A stretch of DNA of 21,582 nucleotides from JAIBJP01 sp036506175. GTDB lineage: Bacteria; Actinomycetota; Thermoleophilia; Gaiellales; Gaiellaceae. The notes beneath the pieces were generated by a model that saw only the letters and a program-made list of their open reading frames with translations, did not search any database and was not told the origin of the DNA. A program made the translations under genes and the position numbers. Shown one piece after another: positions 7,295-14,621 of this stretch; the stretch's first letter is position 1, and each line of letters starts with the position of its first letter. The stretch spans positions 1-21,582 of the forward strand of contig DASXSE010000028.1 in assembly GCA_036506175.1 (NCBI GenBank). Direction: 5' to 3'.

Positions 7295-8729
7295 CGGGGG
7301 GACCGTCCAAAAAAAGCTGGTCCTGGCCGTCATCGACGGCCTCACTCCGGAGATGCTCGAGCGAGGGCTCGAGGAGAATCGCCTTCCGGCGCTCGGCCTA
7401 CTGCACGAAGCCGGGACGTACGTGCGCGGCACGACGACGTTCCCCTCCGTCACACCTGTGTGTCTGACGTCCATCGCGACGGGAGCGCACCCCGATGTCC
7501 ACGAGATCCCGCATCTCGTCTGGTTCCACCGCGGGGAGCACCGCATCGTCGAATACGGGTCGTCGTTCGCCGCGGTCCGGGCGGCGGGGACCCGCCGGTC
7601 GCTCCGGGACTCCATCTTCGCGATGACGCAAGAGCACCTTGCCCCGGACGCTCTCACCGTGTTCGAGGCGCTCGAGGACGACGGGCTCGACTCGGCCGCG
7701 ATCAACTTCACCTGCTACCGCGGCCGGACGCGCCACTCCATCAAGCTGCCGGTGCCCACGGGGCGGAACCGCTGGTACGAAGGCGCGTGGGGCCCGCGCC
7801 GTTTCTTCTTCTTCAACCTGTACGAGTCGGACGCCACCGGCGCGCCGCTTGCGATCCGCTCACGCCCCGAAGGCTCGATCGACGCCTATGCGGCCTCGAT
7901 CGGCCGCTGGCTCGTGACACGTGATGGCTTCGACTTCCTGGTCTTCTACCTCCCCGACTACGACTACGCCTCCCATGTCGCGGGCCCCGAAGGCGCGCTC
8001 GCCGCGCTCGAGCGGGCGGACGGAAACCTCGGGGAGCTCATGGTCGCGGCCGGCGGGCCCGACGAGTTCCTCGATCGCTACGCGATCGTCGTGTGCTCGG
8101 ATCACGGCCAGACGCGGGTGGACGACGTTGCCCGTTTGCAGGATGCGTATGCGGACTTCGCCGTCTTCACCGGCCGAAGGACCGAGGACCCTGCCGAGGC
8201 CGACATCGTGGTCACGGCATCGAACCGGTCGGGGATGGTGTACGCGCTGAACGACACTCCGGCCCGAGAGCTAGCGGAGCAGCTCGACGGGCATCCCGCT
8301 GTCGATCTCGCGCTCTTCGAGGAAGACGGTGAGGCCGTCGCGCGCCGTGAGCGGGCCGAGTTTCGGTTCTCTCCGGAGAACGGCCGCTGGCGCACCGTCG
8401 GCGACGAGCAGGTCCTCGACCCGAGCCGCTATCCGAACGGCCTCGACCGAGCGTGGTGCGCGCTGGCTTGTCGCAATGCGGGCGAGGTCATCGTCTCGGC
8501 CGCGACCGGCTGGGAGTTCGAGGATCTCGGGGGCCGTCACCATGCCGGCGGAGGCAGCCACGGCTCGCTGCTCGCCGGCGACTCGATGATCCCGATCATC
8601 GCGAGTGGTGTCGACGAGCTCCCGCTCTTGGATCATCCAAGCATCACGGATCTGGCGCCCCTCGCGCTCGCGCACTTCGGTGTCGAGCCGCCCGCCTCCA
8701 TGCGGGCGGCCGTCCGAGCTCGTGTCTGA
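7281..8729 (+). CDS. Alkaline-phosphatase-superfamily phosphodiesterase (nucleotide pyrophosphatase-like)
   Basis: This 482-residue protein has the type I phosphodiesterase/nucleotide pyrophosphatase fold of the alkaline phosphatase superfamily, two-metal enzymes that cut phosphodiesters or phosphomonoesters. Metal-site motifs are in order: LAVIDGLTPEML with Asp19, the nucleophile region TTTFPSVTPVCLTSIATG with probable nucleophile Thr58, LPDYDYASH, then VVCSDHGQ, and a late His in HHAGGGSHGSLL. No signal peptide is seen, so it may be cytoplasmic; the natural substrate is unknown. The TTG at 7281 follows GAGG by four bases and overlaps the preceding gene, and no ATG or GTG lies before the VIDG motif. 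The next gene (pcm) overlaps its end by 8 bases. Confidence 0.82.
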   Translation: MPRTDGGTVQKKLVLAVIDGLTPEMLERGLEENRLPALGLLHEAGTYVRGTTTFPSVTPVCLTSIATGAHPDVHEIPHLVWFHRGEHRIVEYGSSFAAVRAAGTRRSLRDSIFAMTQEHLAPDALTVFEALEDDGLDSAAINFTCYRGRTRHSIKLPVPTGRNRWYEGAWGPRRFFFFNLYESDATGAPLAIRSRPEGSIDAYAASIGRWLVTRDGFDFLVFYLPDYDYASHVAGPEGALAALERADGNLGELMVAAGGPDEFLDRYAIVVCSDHGQTRVDDVARLQDAYADFAVFTGRRTEDPAEADIVVTASNRSGMVYALNDTPARELAEQLDGHPAVDLALFEEDGEAVARRERAEFRFSPENGRWRTVGDEQVLDPSRYPNGLDRAWCALACRNAGEVIVSAATGWEFEDLGGRHHAGGGSHGSLLAGDSMIPIIASGVDELPLLDHPSITDLAPLALAHFGVEPPASMRAAVRARV

Positions 8730-9360
8730 TCCGGAGGCCGACCGGGCGCGAATGGTCGAGGACCAGCTCGAGGCCCGCGGGATCGTCGATCGCCGTGTCC
8801 TCGATGCGATGGCGCGTGTTCGGCGCGAGCTCTTCGTCGACGAGGGAGACCGAGGGCGCGCCTATCTCGACATGCCGCTTCGGATCGGCTACGGCCAGAC
8901 GATCTCCCAGCCCTACATGGTCGCGATCATGTGCCAGACGGCCGACGTGCGTGAAGGCGACCACGTCCTCGACATCGGCACGGGATCGGGCTACCAGGCC
9001 GCGGTGTTGGCGGAGCTCGGGGCCGACGTGCACACGATCGAGCGCATTCCCGAGCTCGCCGAACGCGCAAAAGAGCGCCTGCGCACGGCCGGGTACGAAT
9101 CGGTCGAAGTCCATGTCGGAGACGGCTCACTCGGCCTGTTCGAGCACGCCCCCTACAACGTGATCATCGTGGCCGCCGCGGCGCCTGACATGCCCGCATC
9201 TCTCTACGACCAGCTGGTGCCCAGTGGGCGGCTCGTCATTCCCGTCGGCGGGCCGCTGGGACAGCGGCTCGAGGTGATCGTCCGGAGTCCCGAGGGCCCG
9301 GCCATCACCCGCTCGGTCCCCTGCCGCTTTGTCCCGTTGGTCGGAGCGGAGGGGTTCTAA
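8722..9360 (+). CDS. pcm: Protein-L-isoaspartate O-methyltransferase
   Basis: This 212-residue SAM-dependent enzyme methylates isoaspartyl residues in damaged proteins and so starts their repair. The N-terminal RMVEDQLEARGI and RRELFVDE segments, the substrate-site GYGQTISQPYMVA and the SAM-binding VLDIGTGSGYQAAVLAELGA are all classical, and the length is normal. The GTG at 8722 is used; it overlaps the end of the phosphodiesterase gene by 8 bases and gives the typical short lead before RMVEDQL. It ends the rightward run that begins at 6914. The next gene has its own promoter-like hexamer, so this operon probably stops here, although no terminator hairpin is obvious. Confidence 0.92.
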   Translation: MSDPEADRARMVEDQLEARGIVDRRVLDAMARVRRELFVDEGDRGRAYLDMPLRIGYGQTISQPYMVAIMCQTADVREGDHVLDIGTGSGYQAAVLAELGADVHTIERIPELAERAKERLRTAGYESVEVHVGDGSLGLFEHAPYNVIIVAAAAPDMPASLYDQLVPSGRLVIPVGGPLGQRLEVIVRSPEGPAITRSVPCRFVPLVGAEGF

Positions 9361-9386
9361 GGAACAACGCCCGGGGGCGCGGCGTC

Positions 9387-9392
9387 TAACCT
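9387..9392 (+). promoter_or_regulatory. -10-like box (TAACCT) for the GtrA-family gene
   Basis: TAACCT lies 9 bases before the GTG at 9402, in the 41-base gap after pcm. Transcription would start at or within about two or three bases of the start codon. No ribosome-binding site is present in the gap, which fits a leaderless or near-leaderless message. Confidence 0.45.
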
Positions 9393-9401
9393 TTCTCGAC
9401 C

Positions 9402-9866
9402 GTGGAAACCGGCTCGGATACCGCCCCCGGGCGGGCGAGCGCTCTCGGCGAAGCCGCAGGGCAGGCTCTGCGCCGCCGCCACAACTGGATCGAGCTGGCG
9501 AAGTTCTGCACCGTCGGCGCGACCGGCTACGTGGTCAATCTGGCCGTCTTCACCCTCCTCGTCCACGGGTTCGACGTCCACTACCTCATCGCCGCGACAT
9601 GTTCGTTCCTCGTTGCGGTGACGAATAACTACACCTGGAATCGCCTCTGGACGTTCCGGCACCGCCGTGGACACATCGCATACCAAGGAATCCGCTTTCT
9701 GATCGTGTCCACCATCGCGCTCGCCGCCAACCTTCTCTTCCTCGCGATCCTCGTTGCGCTGGGCATGCCGAAGGTGCCCGCGCAGGCCGTCGCGATCGCG
9801 CTTGTGACCCCCTGGAACTTCGTCGCCAACAAGCTCTGGAGTTTCCGACGGCGCGCCTCGTCGTAG
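9402..9866 (+). CDS. GtrA-family membrane protein (polyprenyl-linked sugar flippase type)
   Basis: This 154-residue protein matches the GtrA family, small four-helix membrane proteins that help move polyprenyl-phosphate sugars across the membrane. Characteristic stretches are FCTVGATGYVVNLAVFTLL, LIAATCSFLVAVTNNYTWNR with the conserved N-[YF]-x-x-N-R-x-W-T-F pattern, FLIVSTIALAANLLFLAIL, and a second WNFVANKLWSFRR near the C-terminus. A polar 30-residue N-terminal tail precedes the first helix. The start is GTG 9402, with TAACCT nine bases upstream. It leads a run with two GT-C type glycosyltransferases, supporting a role in surface glycan or lipid-linked sugar transfer. The end overlaps the proposed start of the next gene. 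Confidence 0.85.
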   Translation: METGSDTAPGRASALGEAAGQALRRRHNWIELAKFCTVGATGYVVNLAVFTLLVHGFDVHYLIAATCSFLVAVTNNYTWNRLWTFRHRRGHIAYQGIRFLIVSTIALAANLLFLAILVALGMPKVPAQAVAIALVTPWNFVANKLWSFRRRASS

Positions 9867-11668
9867 CGCTCGCGGGGGTCTTCCTTCTTGCCGCTCCCGC
9901 CGCGCTCGCGGCGTCGACGGGTCCCGTCTACGACTCGAGCGGGAACCTGACCGGCACCCCGTTCGTCCCGCAGGAGCAGCCGGCGCCTCCTTCGCTCAGC
10001 GAAGCGCAGGCGATCCAGGCGGTGCTCCGGACGGCCAAGGTTGCCGACTGGGTCAAGCGCTATCCGACGAAGTCCTTGACCAAGCAGGCGACGCTCGACT
10101 CGGACAAAGGCGTATGGGAAGTGGACGTGTGGTCCTCGCGGCCGGAAGCGGGGCAGATCGTCTCGGCCAAAGTGGAGGACTCGACGGGCCGGGTGACTGA
10201 GGCGTGGACCGGGCCGCAGGTCGCATGGAAGATGGCCCGCGGCTACAAGGGCGCCTTCGGGCGCGAGATCAACAACGCGTGGATCTGGCTCGCCTTCTGC
10301 GCGGTCTTCTTCCTCGGACTCGCCGACTTCCGCCGTGTCCTCTCCGTGCGGAATCTCGACCTCGCGGTACTTCTCTCCTTCAGCTTCTCGCTCTACTACT
10401 TCAACCACGGCCGCGTGTTCACGGCGGTGCCGCTGATCTACCCGCCACTTCTCTACCTGCTCGGACGCATGATCTGGTTCGGAGCGCGTGGACACGGAAG
10501 CAGGACGCGGCCGATCTGGCCGACGTGGGTGCTCGTGGCCGCAACGGTCTTCCTCATGGGCTTCCGAGTCGGGCTGAACGTCGAGGCTTCGAACGTCATC
10601 GACGTGGGGCTGGCGGGCATCGACGGCGCCCAGCGAATCGCCGGCGAGGGCGAAATGCCGTACGGCCACATGCCGACCGACGACGGCAAGAACTGCGGTC
10701 CGGCCGACTCCGACGGCTACGTCCGTGAGCACATCCAGACGAACGGCCACTGCGAATCGTCGAACGGCCGCGGTGACACGTACGGGCCGTTCAGCTATCT
10801 GGCCTACGTGCCCGCGTACGCAATCGTCGGCTTCGACGGGAAATGGAACGGCGGCTCGAGCACATGGAGCGGCCTGCCCGCAGCGCACCTCACGACAATT
10901 CTCTGGGACGCGCTCGCAGCCATCGGGCTCGCGCTCCTCGGTCTGCGCTTCGGCGGGCGGCTGCTCGGAGCGACGCTCGCGTTTGCCTGGGCGGCGTACC
11001 CGTTCACCCAGTACGTGTCCAACTCGAATTCGAACGACGCGATCATGCCCGCCCTCCTCATCTGGGGCCTCTTGCTCATCACGTCACCACTCGCGCGCGG
11101 GCTGTTCGTGGGCCTCGCGGCTTGGACGAAGTTCGTCGCGCTCCTCCTCCTACCGCTGTGGGCGTCCTATCCCGACTGGCGACGCGACTGGCGCGAGAAG
11201 GCGACGTACGTGAGCGGCTTCATCCTGGCGACAGCTTTCTCCTTCTGGATCCTCTTGCTGGAGCCGCATCCCATTCACGCCGCGCGTGTGTTCTGGGACC
11301 GCACGTTCGGCTGGCAGCTTTCGCGACCGTCACCCTTCTCGATCTGGGACTGGGACGAATACCCCGGCTTTCCGGACCTGCATCACGTGCAGACGGGGTT
11401 GAAGGTGGCCTTGCTCATCGCCGCAGTTGCCGTGTACTTCGTTCCGCGCACGAAGAACGTCATCCAGCTGGCCGCGCTCACCGGAGCCCTCACCATCGGC
11501 TTCGAGCTCGTGTTGACTCACTGGTTCTACCTCTACGTCGTGTGGTTCTTCCCCTTCATCGCTTTCGCTCTTTTCGCGCCGCCGCTCACGCGGACAGTCG
11601 AGGCCGAAGCCGCCGAGGCAGGATCTGAGCGTGAACGCGAGATCCGAGAGCTCGTCCCCGCCAGCTGA
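9836..11668 (+). CDS. GT87-like (GT-C) membrane glycosyltransferase with signal peptide and PepSY-like extracytoplasmic domain
   Basis: The frame from 9836 encodes 610 residues. Residues 7-26 (RLVVALAGVFLLAAPAALAA) form a textbook Sec signal peptide with an ALA-A cleavage site. Residues about 54-145 resemble a PepSY domain (SEAQAIQAVLRTAKVADW, then KGVWEVDVW, VEDSTGRVTEAWTG, and AWKMARGY). About a dozen membrane helices follow from residue 155, with a polar loop ending DTYGPFSYLAYVPAY that resembles GT87-type polyprenyl-sugar glycosyltransferases. No ATG, GTG or TTG occurs in frame before GTG 10022, which would delete the signal peptide. CTG 9836 is therefore proposed, overlapping the GtrA gene by 31 bases; it has no ribosome site. 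Sugar and acceptor are unknown. Confidence 0.7.
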   Translation: MEFPTARLVVALAGVFLLAAPAALAASTGPVYDSSGNLTGTPFVPQEQPAPPSLSEAQAIQAVLRTAKVADWVKRYPTKSLTKQATLDSDKGVWEVDVWSSRPEAGQIVSAKVEDSTGRVTEAWTGPQVAWKMARGYKGAFGREINNAWIWLAFCAVFFLGLADFRRVLSVRNLDLAVLLSFSFSLYYFNHGRVFTAVPLIYPPLLYLLGRMIWFGARGHGSRTRPIWPTWVLVAATVFLMGFRVGLNVEASNVIDVGLAGIDGAQRIAGEGEMPYGHMPTDDGKNCGPADSDGYVREHIQTNGHCESSNGRGDTYGPFSYLAYVPAYAIVGFDGKWNGGSSTWSGLPAAHLTTILWDALAAIGLALLGLRFGGRLLGATLAFAWAAYPFTQYVSNSNSNDAIMPALLIWGLLLITSPLARGLFVGLAAWTKFVALLLLPLWASYPDWRRDWREKATYVSGFILATAFSFWILLLEPHPIHAARVFWDRTFGWQLSRPSPFSIWDWDEYPGFPDLHHVQTGLKVALLIAAVAVYFVPRTKNVIQLAALTGALTIGFELVLTHWFYLYVVWFFPFIAFALFAPPLTRTVEAEAAEAGSEREREIRELVPAS

Positions 11669-12869
11669 GGCGGGCCGGACCGCGCAGGCGGTCGCACTCG
11701 GGTTAGTTCTCCTCACCGTCTCGTGGGGCCTCCTCCACGCCGGCTTCTACCGGCACAACCAGATCATCGACACGCCCCTGTACCAGCAGTACGGCGAGAA
11801 GATCCTCGACGGCCAGGTCCCCTATCGGGACTTCAAGCTCGAGTATCCGCCCGGCGCGCTGCCCGTTTTCGCCCTCCCGGCGTTGGCGGCCAAGGAGGAT
11901 TACAAGACCGCGTTCGAGCTTCTCATGTGGGCTTGCGCCGTGGCCACGATGGTCCTCCTGGCGACGGCGATCACGGCGGCGGGCGGGACTACGGGGCGGC
12001 TCTTCGCCGCCACGGCGTTCCTCGGACTGGCTCCGTTGGCGCTCGGCTCGGTCATCCTCACCCGCTTCGATCTCTGGCCGGCTGCGCTCGCGGTTGGAGC
12101 CCTGGCCGCGCTCGCGGCCGGGCGCGAGTGGCTCGGTCTCGGCGTGCTGGGAGCGGCGACCGCGACCAAGCTCTACCCGGCGGTAATCGTGCCCGTGGCG
12201 CTCATCTGGGTCTGGCGGCGAAGCGGACCGCGCGCGGCCGCCGTGGCGCTCGCCGTCTACCTCGCGGTTTGCACCGTGATCGCTCTTCCGTTCGCTCTGC
12301 TCTCGCCGAGCGGCTTCGGGCACAGCCTGTCGCAGCAGCTCGACCGTCCCCTCCAGATCGAGAGCCTTGGCTCAGCGCTCCTGCTCGCTGCCCACCAACT
12401 TGGCCTCTACCGGCCGACGGTGGACTCCACGCACGGCTCTCAGAACCTCGCCGGCTCGTTGCCGGACGCAATCGCCTCGGTGCAGACGGCACTGCAGCTC
12501 ATCGCTCTCGTCGCGGTCCTGATCCTGTTCGCGCGCAGGCAGGACGCGGACGCCAACCATCTCTTCGCCGGCGCGGCAGCCTCGGTCGCGGCGTTCGTGG
12601 CGTTCGGCAAGGTGCTTTCCCCGCAGTTCCTCATCTGGCTTCTGCCACTGGTTCCCCTCGTTGCAGGCGAGCTCGGGTTGGTCGCGTGCGGAGTCTTTGC
12701 CACGGCGCTCGTCGTCACTCAGCTTTGGTTCCCCTACCGCTACTGGCACGTCGTCCATCTCAGCTCGAGCGGGTGGCTCGTCCTGCTCCGCGACCTGCTG
12801 CTCGTCCTTCTCTTCGCCGTGCTCGCCGCGGCTACGGCACTGAGATACGCAGCGCCTCGCAACTCGTAG
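11631..12869 (+). CDS. GT87-family (GT-C) membrane glycosyltransferase
   Basis: This 412-residue polytopic protein fits the GT87 (DUF2029-type) group, which uses polyprenyl-phosphate sugars on the outer face of the membrane. After a first helix (about 18-38) comes the typical loop IIDTPLYQQYGEKILDGQVPYRDF followed by LEYPPG, with the Asp of IIDTPLY as the likely catalytic acid region. Later come LTRFDLWPAAL and TATKLYPAVIVPVALIW, both family hallmarks. Roughly ten membrane segments are present. The GTG at 11631 overlaps the preceding GT-C gene by 38 bases, so the two are coupled. The last 38 bases overlap the end of the convergent ymdB gene, so the operon has no separate terminator space. Confidence 0.85.
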   Translation: MNARSESSSPPAEAGRTAQAVALGLVLLTVSWGLLHAGFYRHNQIIDTPLYQQYGEKILDGQVPYRDFKLEYPPGALPVFALPALAAKEDYKTAFELLMWACAVATMVLLATAITAAGGTTGRLFAATAFLGLAPLALGSVILTRFDLWPAALAVGALAALAAGREWLGLGVLGAATATKLYPAVIVPVALIWVWRRSGPRAAAVALAVYLAVCTVIALPFALLSPSGFGHSLSQQLDRPLQIESLGSALLLAAHQLGLYRPTVDSTHGSQNLAGSLPDAIASVQTALQLIALVAVLILFARRQDADANHLFAGAAASVAAFVAFGKVLSPQFLIWLLPLVPLVAGELGLVACGVFATALVVTQLWFPYRYWHVVHLSSSGWLVLLRDLLLVLLFAVLAAATALRYAAPRNS

Positions 12870-13605
12870 CCCGCCCGTCGGCGTCGCAGTCGATCACTAC
12901 GCCCTCGATGCGGACGTCGCCCTCCGCCGGATGGAAGCGGACGGGCATGCCGGTCTTCATGCGCTCGATTGCCAGCTCGGCCCGCACGCCGATGACTGAA
13001 TCGTGCGGGCCTGTCATCCCGGCGTCAGTGATCGCAGCCGTACCGCCGGGCTGCACGCGGGCGTCATTCGTCTGCACGTGCGTGTGGGTGCCGATGACGG
13101 CGGTGACGCGCCCGTCCAGGAGCCGCGCGAGAGCGATCTTCTCGCTGGTCGCCTCCGCGTGAAAGTCGATGACGACGATCTTGGCCCGCGAGCGGGCGTC
13201 CTCGACGAGCTCCTCGACGACGACGAACGGGTGGACCGCCACGTCGAGGAAGAGGTAGCCCTGGAGGTTCAGCACGGCGACCGGCGTTCCGTCGACGGCT
13301 TCGCCAACCGTCAGTCCCCTTCCCGGCCCGCGGAGGTTCGCCGGGCGGATGATGCGGTAGTTCTGCTCGAGCACCGGGATGAGGTCGCGCTGGCGCCAGA
13401 CGTGGTTGCCTAAAGTGACAACATCGGCGCCGGAGACCAAAATCTTCTCGGCGAGCTTCGCGGTGAGCCCCATTCCGTCCGCGGCGTTTTCGCCGTTGAC
13501 GATGCAGAAGTCGACGCCGAGCTCGTTCCGGAGCTCCTTGAGCCGCTTCTCGACCGCCCGTCGCCCCGGCGGGCCGAACACGTCTCCGATGAAGAGGATT
13601 CTCAG
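12832..13605 (-). CDS. ymdB: YmdB-family metallophosphoesterase (2',3'-cyclic nucleotide phosphodiesterase type), apparent CTG start
   Basis: This 257-residue protein belongs to the TIGR00282/YmdB family of two-metal phosphodiesterases acting on cyclic nucleotides. Metal and active-site motifs are visible with the long start: ILFIGDVFG (Asp8), FCIVNGENAADG (Glu39, Asn40), TLGNHVW (Asn67, His68), DFHAEATSEK and IGTHTHVQT. The first canonical start, GTG at 13581, falls just after Asp8 and would remove a metal ligand. CTG at 13605 gives the normal family start M-R-I-L-F-I-G-D and length, nine bases after the stop of the M23-like gene, with only a weak GAAAG upstream. It is co-directional with that gene and overlaps the convergent glycosyltransferase end by 38 bases. 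Confidence 0.85.
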   Translation of the reverse strand: MRILFIGDVFGPPGRRAVEKRLKELRNELGVDFCIVNGENAADGMGLTAKLAEKILVSGADVVTLGNHVWRQRDLIPVLEQNYRIIRPANLRGPGRGLTVGEAVDGTPVAVLNLQGYLFLDVAVHPFVVVEELVEDARSRAKIVVIDFHAEATSEKIALARLLDGRVTAVIGTHTHVQTNDARVQPGGTAAITDAGMTGPHDSVIGVRAELAIERMKTGMPVRFHPAEGDVRIEGVVIDCDADGRATSCEALRISVP

Positions 13606-13614
13606 CGGGGCTTT

Positions 13615-14559
13615 CTACGGTGACGCGAGCCCGCTGGCTGCGCGGACCTCGATGTGAACGTGCTGTCCCTTGTCCTGCGTGTAACGGGCGAGGGCAGCCC
13701 CCTCCACCGGCGAAAGATCGACGACCTGGCCCACCTTGGTCCGACCGGCGGCGACGGTGGAACCGACCGTCAGCGCCGGATCCGGCTTCAGGTTCTCGAG
13801 CGAGACGACGACGCCCGGGTTACCCGAAGGCTGGATGTCGATGCGCACGCCGTACGCCTTGCCGTTGACGATCACGTCCGAGATCGCCATGACGCTCCCG
13901 TCGACGGGCGCGTAGACGTCGGTCCCGACCGCCGCGCCAACGTCCAGGCCGCCGGTCTCGGGGCCGACCCCGCCTCCGAGCTGGTAATAGCGGAGCCCTG
14001 AGCCGCTGTGGCCGAAGAAACGATGGAAGAAACGCTTTAGGAGCCCGGCGTTCGCCTGCGCGCCCATGGGCTGGAGCGGAAGGACGTCGCTGCCCGATGC
14101 GTGGTAGCCGATTGCCGTGACGCGGTTCTGGTTGATCGGCAGCTGGAGTCGCAGCGCGTCCTGCAGAGCGATGACCTGCGCGCGCGGCGGCCCGGCCGGT
14201 AACAGCCGGTCGGCAGGCGCCGGGCCGTGCGTCTCCCGCGCCGTCGCGCCGCCGGTCCCGAACGCAGTCAAGAGCAGCAGGACCAGGGACACGCAGCCTG
14301 CAACGAGCAGAGCCGCCGTTCGGCGTGCGTGCCGTACCCGCGCCCGAGTCTCCTCTCGCTGCGCCGCACGAAAAGCAAGCCCCTGGGCCTCGGGCCGAGC
14401 CATCCGCGGCACCGTACCGGAGTCGACCTCCGGCTGCAGCGCGAGAGCGCCGTCGGTCTCGAAGGACCAGTCCCACTCGGGCGGTCTGAGGGAGACGACC
14501 TGGGCCTGGTTGGCAGGCCTCTGTCGGTGGTGATCGTAGGGCCGGTATACCGCCGTCAT
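13615..14559 (-). CDS. Membrane-anchored M23 (LytM/peptidase M23)-like protein with degenerate active site
   Basis: This 314-residue protein has a basic, polar cytoplasmic N-terminus, one membrane helix (81-100, TAALLVAGCVSLVLLLLTAF) and an external C-terminal M23-like domain (about 195-310). The fold cues are GGLDVGAAVGTDVYAPVDGS, TVGSTVAAG and HVHIEVRA. Of the M23 zinc and catalytic residues, Asp206 and the HxH pair (His300, His302) are present, but the first His ligand position is Thr202 and the Y-x-H-L histidine position reads Asn256. It is therefore probably not an active peptidoglycan endopeptidase, or an unusual one. Start choice is uncertain: ATG 14559 is used, ATG 14595 is the alternative, and neither has a ribosome site. 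ymdB follows nine bases after its stop. Confidence 0.75.
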   Translation of the reverse strand: MTAVYRPYDHHRQRPANQAQVVSLRPPEWDWSFETDGALALQPEVDSGTVPRMARPEAQGLAFRAAQREETRARVRHARRTAALLVAGCVSLVLLLLTAFGTGGATARETHGPAPADRLLPAGPPRAQVIALQDALRLQLPINQNRVTAIGYHASGSDVLPLQPMGAQANAGLLKRFFHRFFGHSGSGLRYYQLGGGVGPETGGLDVGAAVGTDVYAPVDGSVMAISDVIVNGKAYGVRIDIQPSGNPGVVVSLENLKPDPALTVGSTVAAGRTKVGQVVDLSPVEGAALARYTQDKGQHVHIEVRAASGLASP

Positions 14560-14568
14560 AATCGGGGC

Positions 14569-14616
14569 GTGGTGGCCGTCCTCGCGATGCACCATGCCAG
14601 GGGCGGCGGACGCTGA
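14569..14616 (+). CDS. Possible 15-residue leader ORF upstream of the ABC transporter
   Basis: A GTG-started frame (MVAVLAMHHARGGGR, then TGA) ends five bases before the ABC ATPase start. CATAAT at 14557-14562 lies six bases upstream and could serve as a -10 box. It has no recognisable function and may simply be untranslated leader. It is listed because a short upstream ORF could couple translation to the ATPase gene, which has no ribosome site of its own. Confidence 0.2.
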   Translation: MVAVLAMHHARGGGR

Positions 14617-14621
14617 GCGGC

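Noticed and set aside
7309..7315. Run of seven A bases near the start of the phosphodiesterase gene, a possible slippage site
   Set aside because: The frame continues without interruption on both sides (VQKKLVLAVIDG), so there is no sign that slippage is used.
9629..10888. Leftward open frame of 419 residues opposite GtrA and the GT-C protein
   Set aside because: Shadow frame; the plus strand holds clear membrane helices and a signal peptide.
11723..13162. Rightward open frame of 479 residues in another frame of the second glycosyltransferase
   Set aside because: Arg/Ala/Pro-rich out-of-frame translation that runs through the convergent ymdB gene.
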